Assembly: GCA_964344135.1 (NCBI GenBank)
Contig: CAYFMF010000002.1
Span: forward strand, 1 to 64,000
Origin: Thiopontia sp964344135
GTDB lineage: Bacteria; Pseudomonadota; Gammaproteobacteria; GCF-002020875
DNA: 64,000 bases
Direction of reading: 5' to 3'
This document shows, in pieces, positions 36,648 to 44,828 of this stretch. Made by a program: the position numbers and the translations under genes. Positions within the stretch are counted from its first letter, which is position 1; the number at the start of each line of letters is the position of its first letter. A model generated the notes under the pieces. The model was not told the origin of the DNA. It ran no database searches and saw only the letters and a program-made list of their open reading frames with translations.

Positions 36648-37220
36648 ATGACCTCCTCCTGCTACTCCCCATGGAAACTGCGTCAGTTTTCCCGCCTCTT
36701 CTTTTCTGGCGGGGTTTTTGCCTACCCGACAGAGTCGGTCTATGGGCTGGGGTGTGATCCCTGGAATCACGAGGCGGTCTTTCGGCTACTGAAGATCAAG
36801 CAGCGGGATCCATCAAAGGGGGTCATCCTGATCGCCTCTAGCGTTGATCAACTGATCCCATTTGTCTCACTGCCCGGGAGCTCGGACCGGAAGAGGTTGT
36901 CAGCGGTTCGGAAGAGGCCTACCACCTGGATTGTGCCCGTTTCAGCGGAGACACCATCATGGATCAGGGGAAGGCATCAGAGTGTCGCAGTACGAATAAC
37001 GGGCTTCCCCCCGGTTGTTGAGCTGTGCAACCATGTTGGGTCACCGCTGGTCTCAACCAGTGCAAACCTGGCAGGCCATCCACCACAGCGTAGCGCCGTC
37101 TCAGTGAGACGCGCCATTGGAAATCAGTTGGATATGGTAGTTTCTGGTGCCACCGGAGGTTTCTTGTTGCCCAGTGAGATTCGGGATTTCCACTCTGGAG
37201 AGGTGATTCGTTCCGGCTGA
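36648..37220 (+). CDS. tsaC: Threonylcarbamoyl-AMP synthase TsaC (Sua5/YrdC family)
   Basis: Makes threonylcarbamoyl adenylate for t6A tRNA modification, the partner step to TsaD encoded at 46303. About 190 residues from ATG 36648, the same length as E. coli TsaC. Motifs are FAYPTESVYGLGCDP, RLLKIKQRDPSKGVIL, VAVRITGFPPVVELC and STSANLAGHPP. A TTG at 36621 would extend it by nine residues. It is divergent from pilQ. Confidence 0.92.
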   Translation: MTSSCYSPWKLRQFSRLFFSGGVFAYPTESVYGLGCDPWNHEAVFRLLKIKQRDPSKGVILIASSVDQLIPFVSLPGSSDRKRLSAVRKRPTTWIVPVSAETPSWIRGRHQSVAVRITGFPPVVELCNHVGSPLVSTSANLAGHPPQRSAVSVRRAIGNQLDMVVSGATGGFLLPSEIRDFHSGEVIRSG

Positions 37221-37303
37221 AAGGGGGGGCAATAATGGAGACAAAAAGTGTCTCATAGTGTATCATCAGTCCATCGATCAGGTGATTCTGTACGGGTGTA
37301 GAG

Positions 37304-37894
37304 ATGCTTCATAATATCAAGGAGGTTTGTGAGCTGACGGGGAAGAGCCGTTCCAGCATCTATCGTATGTTCAGTCGCGGTGACCTGACCTATGTTGTGG
37401 GGAAGGATGGGAAACGGCGCGTAGAGACCTCGGAGCTGTTGCGTGTTTTTGATGATGTCAACTTCAATGACTCCCCGACCCTTGCAGAGCCGGCGGATAT
37501 CCCATCCAGCCCGGCATCCGGTGGGGATCCCTATGTCACTGCGAGAGAGCTGACAGACCTCAGGGGGCTGATTCATGACCTCAGATCGGAGCTGGATGAT
37601 CTTCGGGAGGACAACCGCCGACTGCTTCGCCTGCTGGAGTACCAGACTGTTCAGGGGTCGTCTCAGCCGCGGCAGGCAGCGCCCCAGCCAGAGGCCGTTG
37701 AGCCGCCGGACGAGGAGGCGGTACCGGTCACCGAGGTGGCAGACCAGGGCTGGAGGGCCTACCGTCAGCAACGGGCTGAACAGAACCGTAGCAGTCACTC
37801 GATGCCCGCGGCCACAGCAGCCTCAGGGGTATTTGGTGAGTTAAGAGTCTGGCTGAGGAACTTCTTCTTTGGGGAGTGGCAGAAGAGGCCCTAG
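37304..37894 (+). CDS. HTH DNA-binding protein with coiled coil
   Basis: 196 residues. The N-terminal winged HTH of the MerR/excisionase-like type (NIKEVCELTGKSRSSIYRMFSRGDLTYVVGKDGKRRVETSEL) resembles small plasmid or phage DNA-binding proteins. A predicted coiled coil follows (DLRGLIHDLRSELDDLREDNRRLLRLLEYQ split over residues 85-115), then a proline-rich linker and a basic, aromatic tail (WLRNFFFGEW). I recognise no specific family. An XRE gene is convergent just downstream. Confidence 0.75.
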   Translation: MLHNIKEVCELTGKSRSSIYRMFSRGDLTYVVGKDGKRRVETSELLRVFDDVNFNDSPTLAEPADIPSSPASGGDPYVTARELTDLRGLIHDLRSELDDLREDNRRLLRLLEYQTVQGSSQPRQAAPQPEAVEPPDEEAVPVTEVADQGWRAYRQQRAEQNRSSHSMPAATAASGVFGELRVWLRNFFFGEWQKRP

Positions 37895-37936
37895 GAGGCT
37901 CTCTATTCTCTGACAGTCTCCCAGGATCTTTCGACG

Positions 37937-38269
37937 TCAGATCTTGATACAGCACTCAATGCCGTACCTCTCCTCGATATAGTGCCCAAGTATTTTCTGT
38001 TGTTCTCTGGTGAGTTGAACACAGAGCAGGATCAGCTGTGCAAGACCGTCATCCTCTGCATAGAAGAAGGCAACAGGCACCTTCAGCACCCCGGCCAGCC
38101 TCGCAATGGTCTGATCACCTGGGCGGTGGCGGTTGTTTTCATACTGGTTGATGCGGGGGCTGGCTGTCGCTGGATCAATGCCAATCTCCAGCCCCAGCTG
38201 TTTCTGGGACAGACCCAGCTGCTGTCTCGCCTGCTTGAGGCGATCGCCAAATACGGTATGGTTACACAT
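37937..38269 (-). CDS. XRE-family transcriptional regulator
   Basis: 110 residues with an N-terminal lambda-repressor-type HTH (FGDRLKQARQQLGLSQKQLG..INQYENNRHRPGDQTIARLA) and a short C-terminal helical part. GAGGAAGG precedes the ATG. It is divergent from the secreted repeat-protein gene, with palindromes in the shared intergenic region that suit autoregulation and control of that gene. Confidence 0.85.
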   Translation of the reverse strand: MCNHTVFGDRLKQARQQLGLSQKQLGLEIGIDPATASPRINQYENNRHRPGDQTIARLAGVLKVPVAFFYAEDDGLAQLILLCVQLTREQQKILGHYIEERYGIECCIKI

Positions 38270-38322
38270 CCTTCCTCTCTGAGTGCCCCATAATCAGTTG
38301 AGGCCTCCCCTCCATTGCATTG

Positions 38323-38334
38323 AGTGTAGACACT
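38323..38334. promoter_or_regulatory. Palindrome at the xre promoter, putative operator
   Basis: AGTGT-AG-ACACT, a perfect 5-2-5 inverted repeat overlapping the predicted -10 of the xre promoter. Its extended half AAAGTGTCT recurs at 37245-37253 ahead of the HTH gene at 37304. Confidence 0.4.
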
Positions 38335-38360
38335 TTATGTGGCACCGCCCATAAAAACAA
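38332..38360 (-). promoter_or_regulatory. Putative promoter of the XRE gene
   Basis: Minus-strand TTGTTT (38360-38355) and TAAAGT (38337-38332) separated by 17 bases; about 60 bases ahead of the ATG. Confidence 0.4.
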
Positions 38361-38376
38361 TTAAGTAATACTTAAT
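38360..38376. promoter_or_regulatory. 17-nt perfect palindrome, putative operator
   Basis: ATTAAGTAATACTTAAT is an 8-1-8 perfect palindrome in the middle of the intergenic region between the divergent xre and repeat-protein genes. It overlaps a possible plus-strand -35 (TTAAGT, 38361-38366; TATTGT at 38383-38388). Confidence 0.5.
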
Positions 38377-38542
38377 GCTCTCTATTGTCTTGCTCGATGC
38401 CACCCCCCTGGTATGCCGGTCGTGCGATCTCATCAGTTCGGTCAGGAGGTGAGGCGTTACGGTTAGGATGGTCTGGTGTTGAATGGGGGTTTGGACTAGA
38501 CTCATTACTCACGATTTGGGAAAAAGAGTTGGGGGATTGATT

Positions 38543-40093
38543 GTGAAGAGCATTGGTTACTATCTACTGATGGTGCTCTTTTCCGCCTGGGCAGTTGCAG
38601 ACCCTGTTGCTGATCTGGAGGGAAAGAGTGGATATGAGAGGAGGGCATCCATTACCCGCCTTGCTGATACAGCCTGGGGTGGACAGCAGTTCTCCATTGA
38701 ACGAGGGGTCGAGATTCTTCGTGGGCTGACAGGGACGGATCGTTACTATGCGGCCAAATCCCTGCTGGGTTCCAATAGAGAGAGAAGAATCCTGTTGCCA
38801 GGGCCACTCTCCGTGGGAGAGGTCGATACTCTGCTGGAGGGTACGGGCAGGCAGCGACAGGACCTGATTCTACATCTGGCAGATTCCGGGGCCCCTGCCG
38901 GAAACCTTGGTGTCGAGGAGGTGCGCACACTGATTGGGGAGCTGCAGGGGGGAGCGTATGATCGTACCCTCCGATCCCTGCTGGGATCCAACCGGGCCGG
39001 GAAAAACTACGCACTTGTCCCGTTTGGATCCGCTCAGGTCGACAGGCTTCTTGCTGCCGGGTCAGACCGTGCGGAGATGATCCGTTACATGGCGGATCGG
39101 GCGCTTCTGGAGGGAGGGTTCACTGTCGATGAGGCAGAGCGCATGATGCAGAGCCAGAGCGGGATGGATCGTCATGACTCCGTCAAGGCACTGCTCGGTT
39201 CCAATAGCGAGGAGAGGGACTACCTAACCCTTCCACTTGGATTTGCCGATGCAAAACAGCTGCTGAACGGAGTGGCCTTGCGATCTGAGCTTATCCACTA
39301 CTTCTCCGACCATGGGGTGTTTGCCGGCAGATTGAGAGCCAGGGAGGTGGTTCAGCTACTGGATGGGGTTGAGAAGAGAGACCGCTATAGCGTGGTGAGG
39401 TCCCTGTTGGGGTTCAATGAGCAGGAGAGGAGCTATCTCCAGACCCCACTGGCAATGGACGATGCGGGAGCCCTGCTGGAGGGGATGGCCTATCGTGACG
39501 AGATGATTGGGCTTCTGGCCGATCAGGGTGGTCTGGTTGAGGGGTTGAGTGTGGCAGATGCCACTCTCCTGTTGGGTGAGCTTGCACGTGCGGATCGACA
39601 TGATGCACTCCTCCCCCTGTTGGGCAACAATGAGCAGGGGGTGAGCTATCTCGAATTGCCTGTTACTGCCGAGGGGGCGGTGCAGTTGATGGAGCGGGCT
39701 GCCTACAGAGATGAGTTGATCGACTTTATGGTAGACCGTGGCCAGCTGGCCGGCCCACTGAGTGCTGATCAGGCGCTTGAGTTGATGACGGGTCTTGTTG
39801 GAGAGGTTCGCTACAAAACGCTACTCTCTCTGCTGGGTAGTAATGAGCAGGAGGTAAATTATCTTCCCGTGCCAATGGAGCTGCCCGCACTATTGCCACT
39901 GCTGGAGCGGATCGCAAACCGCAAGGCGGCCATCGGATGGGTGGCTGATCACGGTATGATCAAGGGGGAGCTTGGTGAGGAGGAGACAGAGCAGTTGCTG
40001 GGGCGCCTCTATGGTGAGGAGCGTGAGCAAGCGACAGCAATCCTGAAGGGAAAGAATCGGCAGAACAGAAGCTATCTTTCAGAAGCCAGATAA
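38543..40093 (+). CDS. Secreted 71-residue tandem-repeat protein of unknown function
   Basis: About 516 residues from GTG 38543, which has GGGGG about 7 bases upstream; the frame is open from 38483. A clear signal peptide (KSIGYYLLMVLFSAWAVA-DP) predicts export. The rest is one N-terminal partial unit plus six full units of 71-72 residues. Each closes with SLLGSN or a variant, then YL-x-x-P, A-x-x-LLEG-x-A-x-R-x-ELI and AD-x-G-x-L-x-G-x-LS. Each unit contains two similar half-repeats of about 35 residues, pointing to an alpha-helical solenoid. There are no cysteines or catalytic motifs. I do not recognise the family. It is divergent from an XRE regulator. Confidence 0.85.
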   Translation: MKSIGYYLLMVLFSAWAVADPVADLEGKSGYERRASITRLADTAWGGQQFSIERGVEILRGLTGTDRYYAAKSLLGSNRERRILLPGPLSVGEVDTLLEGTGRQRQDLILHLADSGAPAGNLGVEEVRTLIGELQGGAYDRTLRSLLGSNRAGKNYALVPFGSAQVDRLLAAGSDRAEMIRYMADRALLEGGFTVDEAERMMQSQSGMDRHDSVKALLGSNSEERDYLTLPLGFADAKQLLNGVALRSELIHYFSDHGVFAGRLRAREVVQLLDGVEKRDRYSVVRSLLGFNEQERSYLQTPLAMDDAGALLEGMAYRDEMIGLLADQGGLVEGLSVADATLLLGELARADRHDALLPLLGNNEQGVSYLELPVTAEGAVQLMERAAYRDELIDFMVDRGQLAGPLSADQALELMTGLVGEVRYKTLLSLLGSNEQEVNYLPVPMELPALLPLLERIANRKAAIGWVADHGMIKGELGEEETEQLLGRLYGEEREQATAILKGKNRQNRSYLSEAR

Positions 40094-40106
40094 TGCCTTG
40101 AAGTTG

Positions 40107-40202
40107 GGGAGCCCTGCTGGCGTCGATCGGCGCAACCGAGACAGCCGCAGGCTGTCCGCAGGGTGAATGTGCAGCATTCACCAACCAGCGTGGGCGGGGC
40201 TG
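40107..40202. repeat. Hairpin-rich noncoding stretch, possible REP-like element
   Basis: Nested inverted repeats: ACAGCC-GCA-GGCTGT (40141-40155), GGTGAATG and CATTCACC (40162-40169 / 40175-40182), with outer AGCCC and GCTGG pairing partners at the edges. It lies between the repeat-protein stop and the tRNA 3' end. It could be a REP/BIME-like element or a bidirectional terminator. Confidence 0.4.
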
Positions 40203-40236
40203 ATCGAAGATGGATAATGGGGTGGCAGTATAAAGT

Positions 40237-40548
40237 TGGTGGGCCCACCTGGACTCGAACCAGGGACCAAGGGATTCACTGAATCCAAATGTTTCCATTT
40301 GGAGCGGACTATCTCACCATCCACAGCATGACCTGTTTGGATGCGGGACGCTGTAACCTGTTATTAAGAACACTTTAGTTCTCAGGTAGTCTCTGCACCT
40401 TCCAGAGGTGTACCTCTGGCTTGGCTCAGGGTTGCCATCAGCTGTACTGTTAAGGTTTCCCTGAATTCATCCCGTTCATCCTGGGCCTTTCGGTCCAGGC
40501 GCACCATTTTGATGAGTCCCCTGCTCTAACCAACTGAGCTATAGGCCC
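40237..40548 (-). tRNA. ileX: tRNA-Ile(CAU) gene interrupted by a group I intron
   Basis: Exon 1 is 40548-40512 and exon 2 is 40276-40237, including an encoded CCA. Joined, they give a complete cloverleaf. The acceptor GGGCCTA pairs with TGGGCCC, the D stem is GCTC/GAGC, the anticodon stem is GGGGA/TCCCT with loop CTCATAA, the variable loop is TGGTC, and the T arm is CCTGG-TTCGAGT-CCAGG. Anticodon is CAU. The stem and variable loop resemble E. coli tRNA-Ile2, whose C34 is changed to lysidine to read AUA, rather than elongator tRNA-Met. The intron interrupts directly after the third anticodon base. Standard tRNA finders may report it badly or not at all. Confidence 0.92.
40277..40511 (-). ncRNA. 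Group I (IC3-like) self-splicing intron in tRNA-Ile(CAU)
   Basis: 235 nt, no internal ORF. The 5' exon ends in U and the intron ends in G, as group I requires. P1 forms by CAU of the exon plus CA pairing with UG plus the guide GUG around an AAA loop, placing a U-G wobble at the splice site. P2 is CCTGG/CCAGG with a GAAA loop (40480-40499). The conserved core GCAACCCTGAGCCAAGCC lies near 40418-40435 and P6a is at 40402-40419. P7 strands are GCAGAGACTA (40396-40387) and GATAGTCC (40313-40306). P9 is a 7-bp hairpin with a GAAA loop (40285-40302). Site, guide and core closely resemble the known Azoarcus tRNA-Ile intron (about 205 nt). Confidence 0.93.
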
Positions 40549-40595
40549 TTTAATGTGGGCCAATACACGGTATCTGCCCCATTAAAAGATGTTGC

Positions 40596-40624
40596 ATTAT
40601 ATTCTCTTAAACAGTTATGATCAA
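40596..40624 (-). promoter_or_regulatory. Sigma-70 promoter of the tRNA-Ile gene
   Basis: Minus-strand TTGATC (40624-40619) and TATAAT (40601-40596) with 17-base spacing, about 40 bases upstream of the tRNA 5' end. The -35 overlaps the first codons of the divergent HNH frame, which argues for a later start of that gene. Confidence 0.65.
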
Positions 40625-41027
40625 TCACATAATCTCAAATAATGAGTTTGGAGATGTGCAGGTGGAGTGTTTGAATTGTGGGGCAGTGTTAAGTGGACGA
40701 AAGCGCAAGTTTTGCTCTCTTCGTTGCAAGAATGCATATAACAACAAGAAATATCAGGGTTACCTTACACAGCAGAGAAGAGGTGTTAGCAGGAAGAGAG
40801 AGCTGGTCCGGCTTGCAGGCGGGAAATGTATTCGGTGTGGTTATGACAGAAACTATTCTGCCCTGGAATTTCACCATATTGATCCGGAGACCAAACAGTT
40901 TCAGCTGGACCTCCGCTCTCTATCAAACAGGAAGTGGGAAAGGGTTCTCGAGGAGTCGAGAAAGTGCATTCTTCTCTGTTTGAATTGTCATGCAGAGGAG
41001 CATTACCCTCAGGCGATGCTGCGCTAG
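40617..41027 (+). CDS. HNH endonuclease-like protein with N-terminal zinc finger
   Basis: 136 residues or fewer. The N-terminal CLNCGAVLSGRKRKFCSLRC is a treble-clef type zinc finger. The C-terminal HNH-like nuclease carries CIRCGY, ALEFHHIDPETKQF and CLNCHAEEH, with metal and catalytic histidines. A GTG at 40662 has GGAG 8 bases upstream and would avoid the tRNA promoter, so the true start may be there. AT-richer than its neighbours. It sits divergently next to the intron-bearing tRNA gene; homing, restriction or stand-alone roles are all possible. Confidence 0.75.
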   Translation: MINHIISNNEFGDVQVECLNCGAVLSGRKRKFCSLRCKNAYNNKKYQGYLTQQRRGVSRKRELVRLAGGKCIRCGYDRNYSALEFHHIDPETKQFQLDLRSLSNRKWERVLEESRKCILLCLNCHAEEHYPQAMLR

Positions 41028-41046
41028 CAAGGGAAGTGGACTCGGA

Positions 41047-42873
41047 CTACCCCTTGTCCAGATAGCTCTCCAGCTTGTCTGAACGGGAGGGGTGGCGCAG
41101 TTTGCGCAGCGCCTTGGCCTCAATCTGACGAATGCGCTCTCGGGTAACATCAAACTGCTTGCCCACCTCTTCCAGGGTATGGTCGGTATTCATGTCGATC
41201 CCAAAACGCATTCTCAGTACCTTTGCCTCACGTGGGGTAAGGCCGGCCAGAACACCCTGAACATCCTCCTCCAGCCCCTCGGTTGTTGCCGATTCATCGG
41301 GCTGGATTACATTGGTATCCTCAATAAAGTCCCCGAGGTTGGAGTCTTCATCATCGCCAATGGGAGTCTCGGTGGAGATCGGCTCCTTGGCAATCTTCAG
41401 TACCTTGCGGATCTTGTCCTCCGGGATCTCCATCTTCTCCGCCAACTCCTCAGGGGTTGGCTCACGCCCCATCTCCTGCAACAGCTGGCGCTGGATACGG
41501 TTCAGTTTGTTGATGGTCTCGATCATATGGACCGGGATACGGATCGTCCGTGCCTGGTCTGCAATGGAGCGGGTGATGGCTTGACGAATCCACCAGGTTG
41601 CGTAGGTGGAGAACTTGAAGCCACGACGGTACTCGAACTTGTCGACCGCCTTCATCAGACCGATGTTGCCCTCCTGGATCAGGTCGAGGAACTGCAGGCC
41701 ACGGTTGGTATATTTCTTGGCAATGGAGATCACCAGACGCAGGTTGGCCTCAATCATCTCCTTCTTGGCGCGGCGTGCCTTGCCCTCACCAATCGACATC
41801 ATCCGGTTGATCTCTTTCAGCCGGGTGATTGAGATGCCGCACTCCTCCTCAATCTTGAGCAGTTTCTTCTGTGCGCGCAGGATGTCACGGGCGTAGCGTT
41901 TGAGTGGTGCAGAGTGCTTCTTCTTTGCTGCAACCTGCCTCTCCACCCACTCCAGATTGGTCTCGTTTTTCGGGAAGGAGGTGATGAAATCCCTGCGTGG
42001 CATACCCGCACGTTCCACGGCAAGGTTCATGACATTGCGCTCGCTCCCGCGCACCTTGTCCATGGCCGCGCGGATATCGGATACCATGCGCTCCAGAAGC
42101 TTGGGCACCAGCTTGCACTGCATGAACTGATCGGCAATCTCTGTCCGGATCTCATCACATTTTTCATGCTCGATGCCGTGGCGCTTCTCTGCACGTGCCA
42201 GTTTCTTGGCAAGAGCTGCAATGGTCTGCAGGCGGCCGCTCATCATCTCCGGAGGAGGGCCGGTGAACCCTTCGTCCTCCTTCTTGTCGCTGGAATTGCT
42301 TCCCCCTTCGCCGGGGATGACAGGCTTTGGTGGTTCGGGGCAGTAGTCGCACAGCCCGGTGATTACCGATCCAAGCTCCTGGTTGCCCGCATTGATCTTG
42401 TCGAACTCCTTGAGAAGTTCATTGATGGTGTTGGGGTAGTGGGCCAGCGCATTCATCATCTGGCGCATTCCAGCCTCGATGCGCTTGGCAATGACAATCT
42501 CCCCCTCACGGGTCAGCAGCTCAACCGATCCCATCTCACGCATGTACATGCGGACAGGATCCGTGGTGCGTCCCTGTTCACCCTCTGCAGAGAGCAGAAC
42601 GGAGGCGGCCTCGGCTGCGGCCTCCTCGTCATTTTCATCATTGGCGCTGCCACTCTCACCAGAGATCAGCAGGCTTTCGGCATCAGGGGCCTTCTCAAGC
42701 ACATTGATGCCCATGGAGTTGATGACATTGATTACGTTTTCAATCTCATCGGTATCCGTGATCTCACCGGGAAGGAGATCATTGATTTCGCCATAGGTCA
42801 GATAGCCCTGCTCCTTTCCCTTGGCAATCAGGTTCTTGATTTCGTTTTCTTCTGCTTTGATTGGTTGAGCCAT
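41047..42873 (-). CDS. rpoD: RNA polymerase primary sigma factor RpoD (sigma-70)
   Basis: Housekeeping sigma factor, about 608 residues from ATG 42873 (MAQPIKAEENEIKNL); a GTG at 42888 would add five. Region 1.1, the long acidic non-conserved insert (EENDEEAAAEAASVL), regions 2.1-2.4 (KFSTYATWWIRQAITRSIAD), 3 and 4 (VTRERIRQIEAKALRKLRHP) are all present. Last gene of rpsU-yqeY-dnaG-rpoD, also with its own promoter. Confidence 0.98.
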   Translation of the reverse strand: MAQPIKAEENEIKNLIAKGKEQGYLTYGEINDLLPGEITDTDEIENVINVINSMGINVLEKAPDAESLLISGESGSANDENDEEAAAEAASVLLSAEGEQGRTTDPVRMYMREMGSVELLTREGEIVIAKRIEAGMRQMMNALAHYPNTINELLKEFDKINAGNQELGSVITGLCDYCPEPPKPVIPGEGGSNSSDKKEDEGFTGPPPEMMSGRLQTIAALAKKLARAEKRHGIEHEKCDEIRTEIADQFMQCKLVPKLLERMVSDIRAAMDKVRGSERNVMNLAVERAGMPRRDFITSFPKNETNLEWVERQVAAKKKHSAPLKRYARDILRAQKKLLKIEEECGISITRLKEINRMMSIGEGKARRAKKEMIEANLRLVISIAKKYTNRGLQFLDLIQEGNIGLMKAVDKFEYRRGFKFSTYATWWIRQAITRSIADQARTIRIPVHMIETINKLNRIQRQLLQEMGREPTPEELAEKMEIPEDKIRKVLKIAKEPISTETPIGDDEDSNLGDFIEDTNVIQPDESATTEGLEEDVQGVLAGLTPREAKVLRMRFGIDMNTDHTLEEVGKQFDVTRERIRQIEAKALRKLRHPSRSDKLESYLDKG

Positions 42874-42957
42874 GCTGATCGAGACCACTCCGGAGAGGTT
42901 GCTGTTACATCGAATATCGGAAAATATTCACAACGTTCTGTTCAAAACGAACCGCGC

Positions 42958-42987
42958 ATTCTACACCATTCCGGGCGGGTTCGTCAC
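42958..42987 (-). promoter_or_regulatory. Putative internal promoter of rpoD
   Basis: Minus-strand GTGACG (42987-42982) and TAGAAT (42963-42958), spacing 18, in the gap between dnaG and rpoD. Confidence 0.4.
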
Positions 42988-42991
42988 TACT

Positions 42992-44749
42992 TTAATTGGA
43001 TAGAAGTTGTTGAAGTTCCTGTTTTTCTTCGGAAGAGAGTGGCCCCTCTGCGGACCGGGTGAGCAGCACCTCGGTTCGTTGCTCCCGGTGGAGTCGCTGT
43101 AGCTGACTCAGTGCCCCCTGAAACTCCTTTTCAACCCCCTCTGCCGGAATGGAGGGGTTCCACTGTGCAACCTTGTGAAGCAGTGCCTCATCCTCCTCTC
43201 CTCTCCAGCGTTCCAGCAGTGCTGCGGGGGAGAGACCCGGGTGCTCCAGCAGTACCTCCATGACCTGGACAAGCAGATCAATTCCGGCTGTTTTGACCTT
43301 CCGGAAGGAGCTCAGTTCCGGTGACAGCCGAATCAGCTCCGGCTGGTGTAGCAGCATGGAGAGCACCATCCGAACCGGGGAGGGTGCCTGTCCCCGCTTG
43401 ACCGGTTGTGGTTGCGGCTCGCGTCGGGTCTCTGTTGTGGCAGAGGGGTCCAGCAGGTGGTTGGCGATGGAGTCCTGATCCATCTCTGCCAGATTCGATA
43501 GCTGTTGAAACATCATCTCGCGAAACATGCCTGCGGGCAGTTTTGAGAGTTTTGGACGGGCCAGGGCAACCAGTCGCGAGCGCCCATCGATGGATGAGGG
43601 GTCGGCCTGCTCCCTGAGATGGTCAAAGAAAAACTGGGAGAGCGGCGTTGCCCGCTGAATCCGTTGTTCGAACGCTTCAGCCCCCTCCTTGCGTACCATG
43701 GAGTCAGGATCCTCGCCATCAGGGAGAAACATGAAGCGAATCTCGCGCCCGTCCCGCATTAGTGGCATGGCAATATCCATTGCCTTGAGAGCGGCATCAC
43801 GACCTGCACGGTCGCCATCAAAACAGAAAATGACCTGGCTTACCGTTCGGAATAGCTGGTTCAGGTGGTCACTGGTAGTGGCTGTCCCCAGCGTGGCCAC
43901 GCTGTACTGGATGCCGTACTGGGCCAGCGCAACAACATCCATGTACCCCTCTACCACCAGAATCTGTTGCAGATTGCGGACATTTTTTCGTGCCTGATAG
44001 AGGCCGTAGAGCTCTCTCCTCTTCTGAAACAGGGGGCTCTCCGGGGAGTTGAGGTATTTCGGCTTCTCATCCCCCAGCACACGTCCCCCAAATCCGATGG
44101 TACGGCCACGACTGTCGTGAATGGGGAAGATGATGCGGTTTCTGAAGCGGTCATAGTGCCCCCCCTGATCCTTCTCGATCAGCAATCCGGTCCGGACCAT
44201 CTGCTGGGTAGTGGTATCGCTCTGGTTTTTCTCACCAGCCAGTGCATGGTGGAGATGGTTCCACCCATCGGGGGCAAAGCCGAGTCCGTAGCGGGCCGCA
44301 ATCTCTCCACTGAGGCCGCGCTGCTTCAGGTACTGAATGGCCTCAGGGGCCTGTGGATGTGACCGCAGCTGCTGCCTGTACCACTCCCCCGCCTTTTCCA
44401 TCAGTGCATAGAGGGGTGAAAGATTCTCCCTCGGCTGTTCATTGTCACTCTCGTGTGGGACCTCAAGCCCAGCCTTTGCGGCAAGATCCTCTACAGCCTC
44501 CGGGAAGGGCATGTTCTCATACTCCATCAAGAATCCGATGGAGGTTCCGTGTGCCCCGCAGCCAAAGCAGTGGTAGAACTGTTTGGTCGGGCTTACGGTA
44601 AAGGAGGGGGTCTTCTCGTGGTGGAAGGGGCAGCAGGCCTGAAATTCACGCCCCTTTTTGGTCAGCGGTACGCGCGCATCAATGACATCGACAATATCGA
44701 TGCGGGAGAGAAGTTCGTCAATGAATGTGGAGGGGATACGACCGGCCAT
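42992..44749 (-). CDS. dnaG: DNA primase
   Basis: Synthesises RNA primers at the replication fork, 585 residues. N-terminal zinc finger CCPFHHEKTPSF with CFGCG (residues 39-65), TOPRIM polymerase core with VVEGYMDVVALAQ and FDGDRAGRDA, and a C-terminal DnaB-helicase-binding domain. Normal length. Cotranscribed with yqeY upstream and rpoD downstream. Confidence 0.98.
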   Translation of the reverse strand: MAGRIPSTFIDELLSRIDIVDVIDARVPLTKKGREFQACCPFHHEKTPSFTVSPTKQFYHCFGCGAHGTSIGFLMEYENMPFPEAVEDLAAKAGLEVPHESDNEQPRENLSPLYALMEKAGEWYRQQLRSHPQAPEAIQYLKQRGLSGEIAARYGLGFAPDGWNHLHHALAGEKNQSDTTTQQMVRTGLLIEKDQGGHYDRFRNRIIFPIHDSRGRTIGFGGRVLGDEKPKYLNSPESPLFQKRRELYGLYQARKNVRNLQQILVVEGYMDVVALAQYGIQYSVATLGTATTSDHLNQLFRTVSQVIFCFDGDRAGRDAALKAMDIAMPLMRDGREIRFMFLPDGEDPDSMVRKEGAEAFEQRIQRATPLSQFFFDHLREQADPSSIDGRSRLVALARPKLSKLPAGMFREMMFQQLSNLAEMDQDSIANHLLDPSATTETRREPQPQPVKRGQAPSPVRMVLSMLLHQPELIRLSPELSSFRKVKTAGIDLLVQVMEVLLEHPGLSPAALLERWRGEEDEALLHKVAQWNPSIPAEGVEKEFQGALSQLQRLHREQRTEVLLTRSAEGPLSSEEKQELQQLLSN

Positions 44750-44828
44750 GCGGGGAGAATAGCATAGTCATTCTGATGGGAGGGGGAGGACCGAATGGTC
44801 CGGAAACGATCTACAGCAGGTGGAGCGG

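Noticed and set aside
37304..38269. Prophage or plasmid remnant
   Set aside because: The excisionase-like HTH and XRE genes recall mobile elements, but no integrase, attachment repeats or structural phage genes are present.
38543..40093. CRISPR-like or simple DNA tandem repeat
   Set aside because: The 213-base periodicity is protein-level and diverged; DNA copies are not near-identical and there are no spacers.
40237..40548. Two broken tRNA halves or a tRNA pseudogene
   Set aside because: The halves join exactly into a perfect cloverleaf and the spacer has a complete group I core, so it is an intron and not decay.
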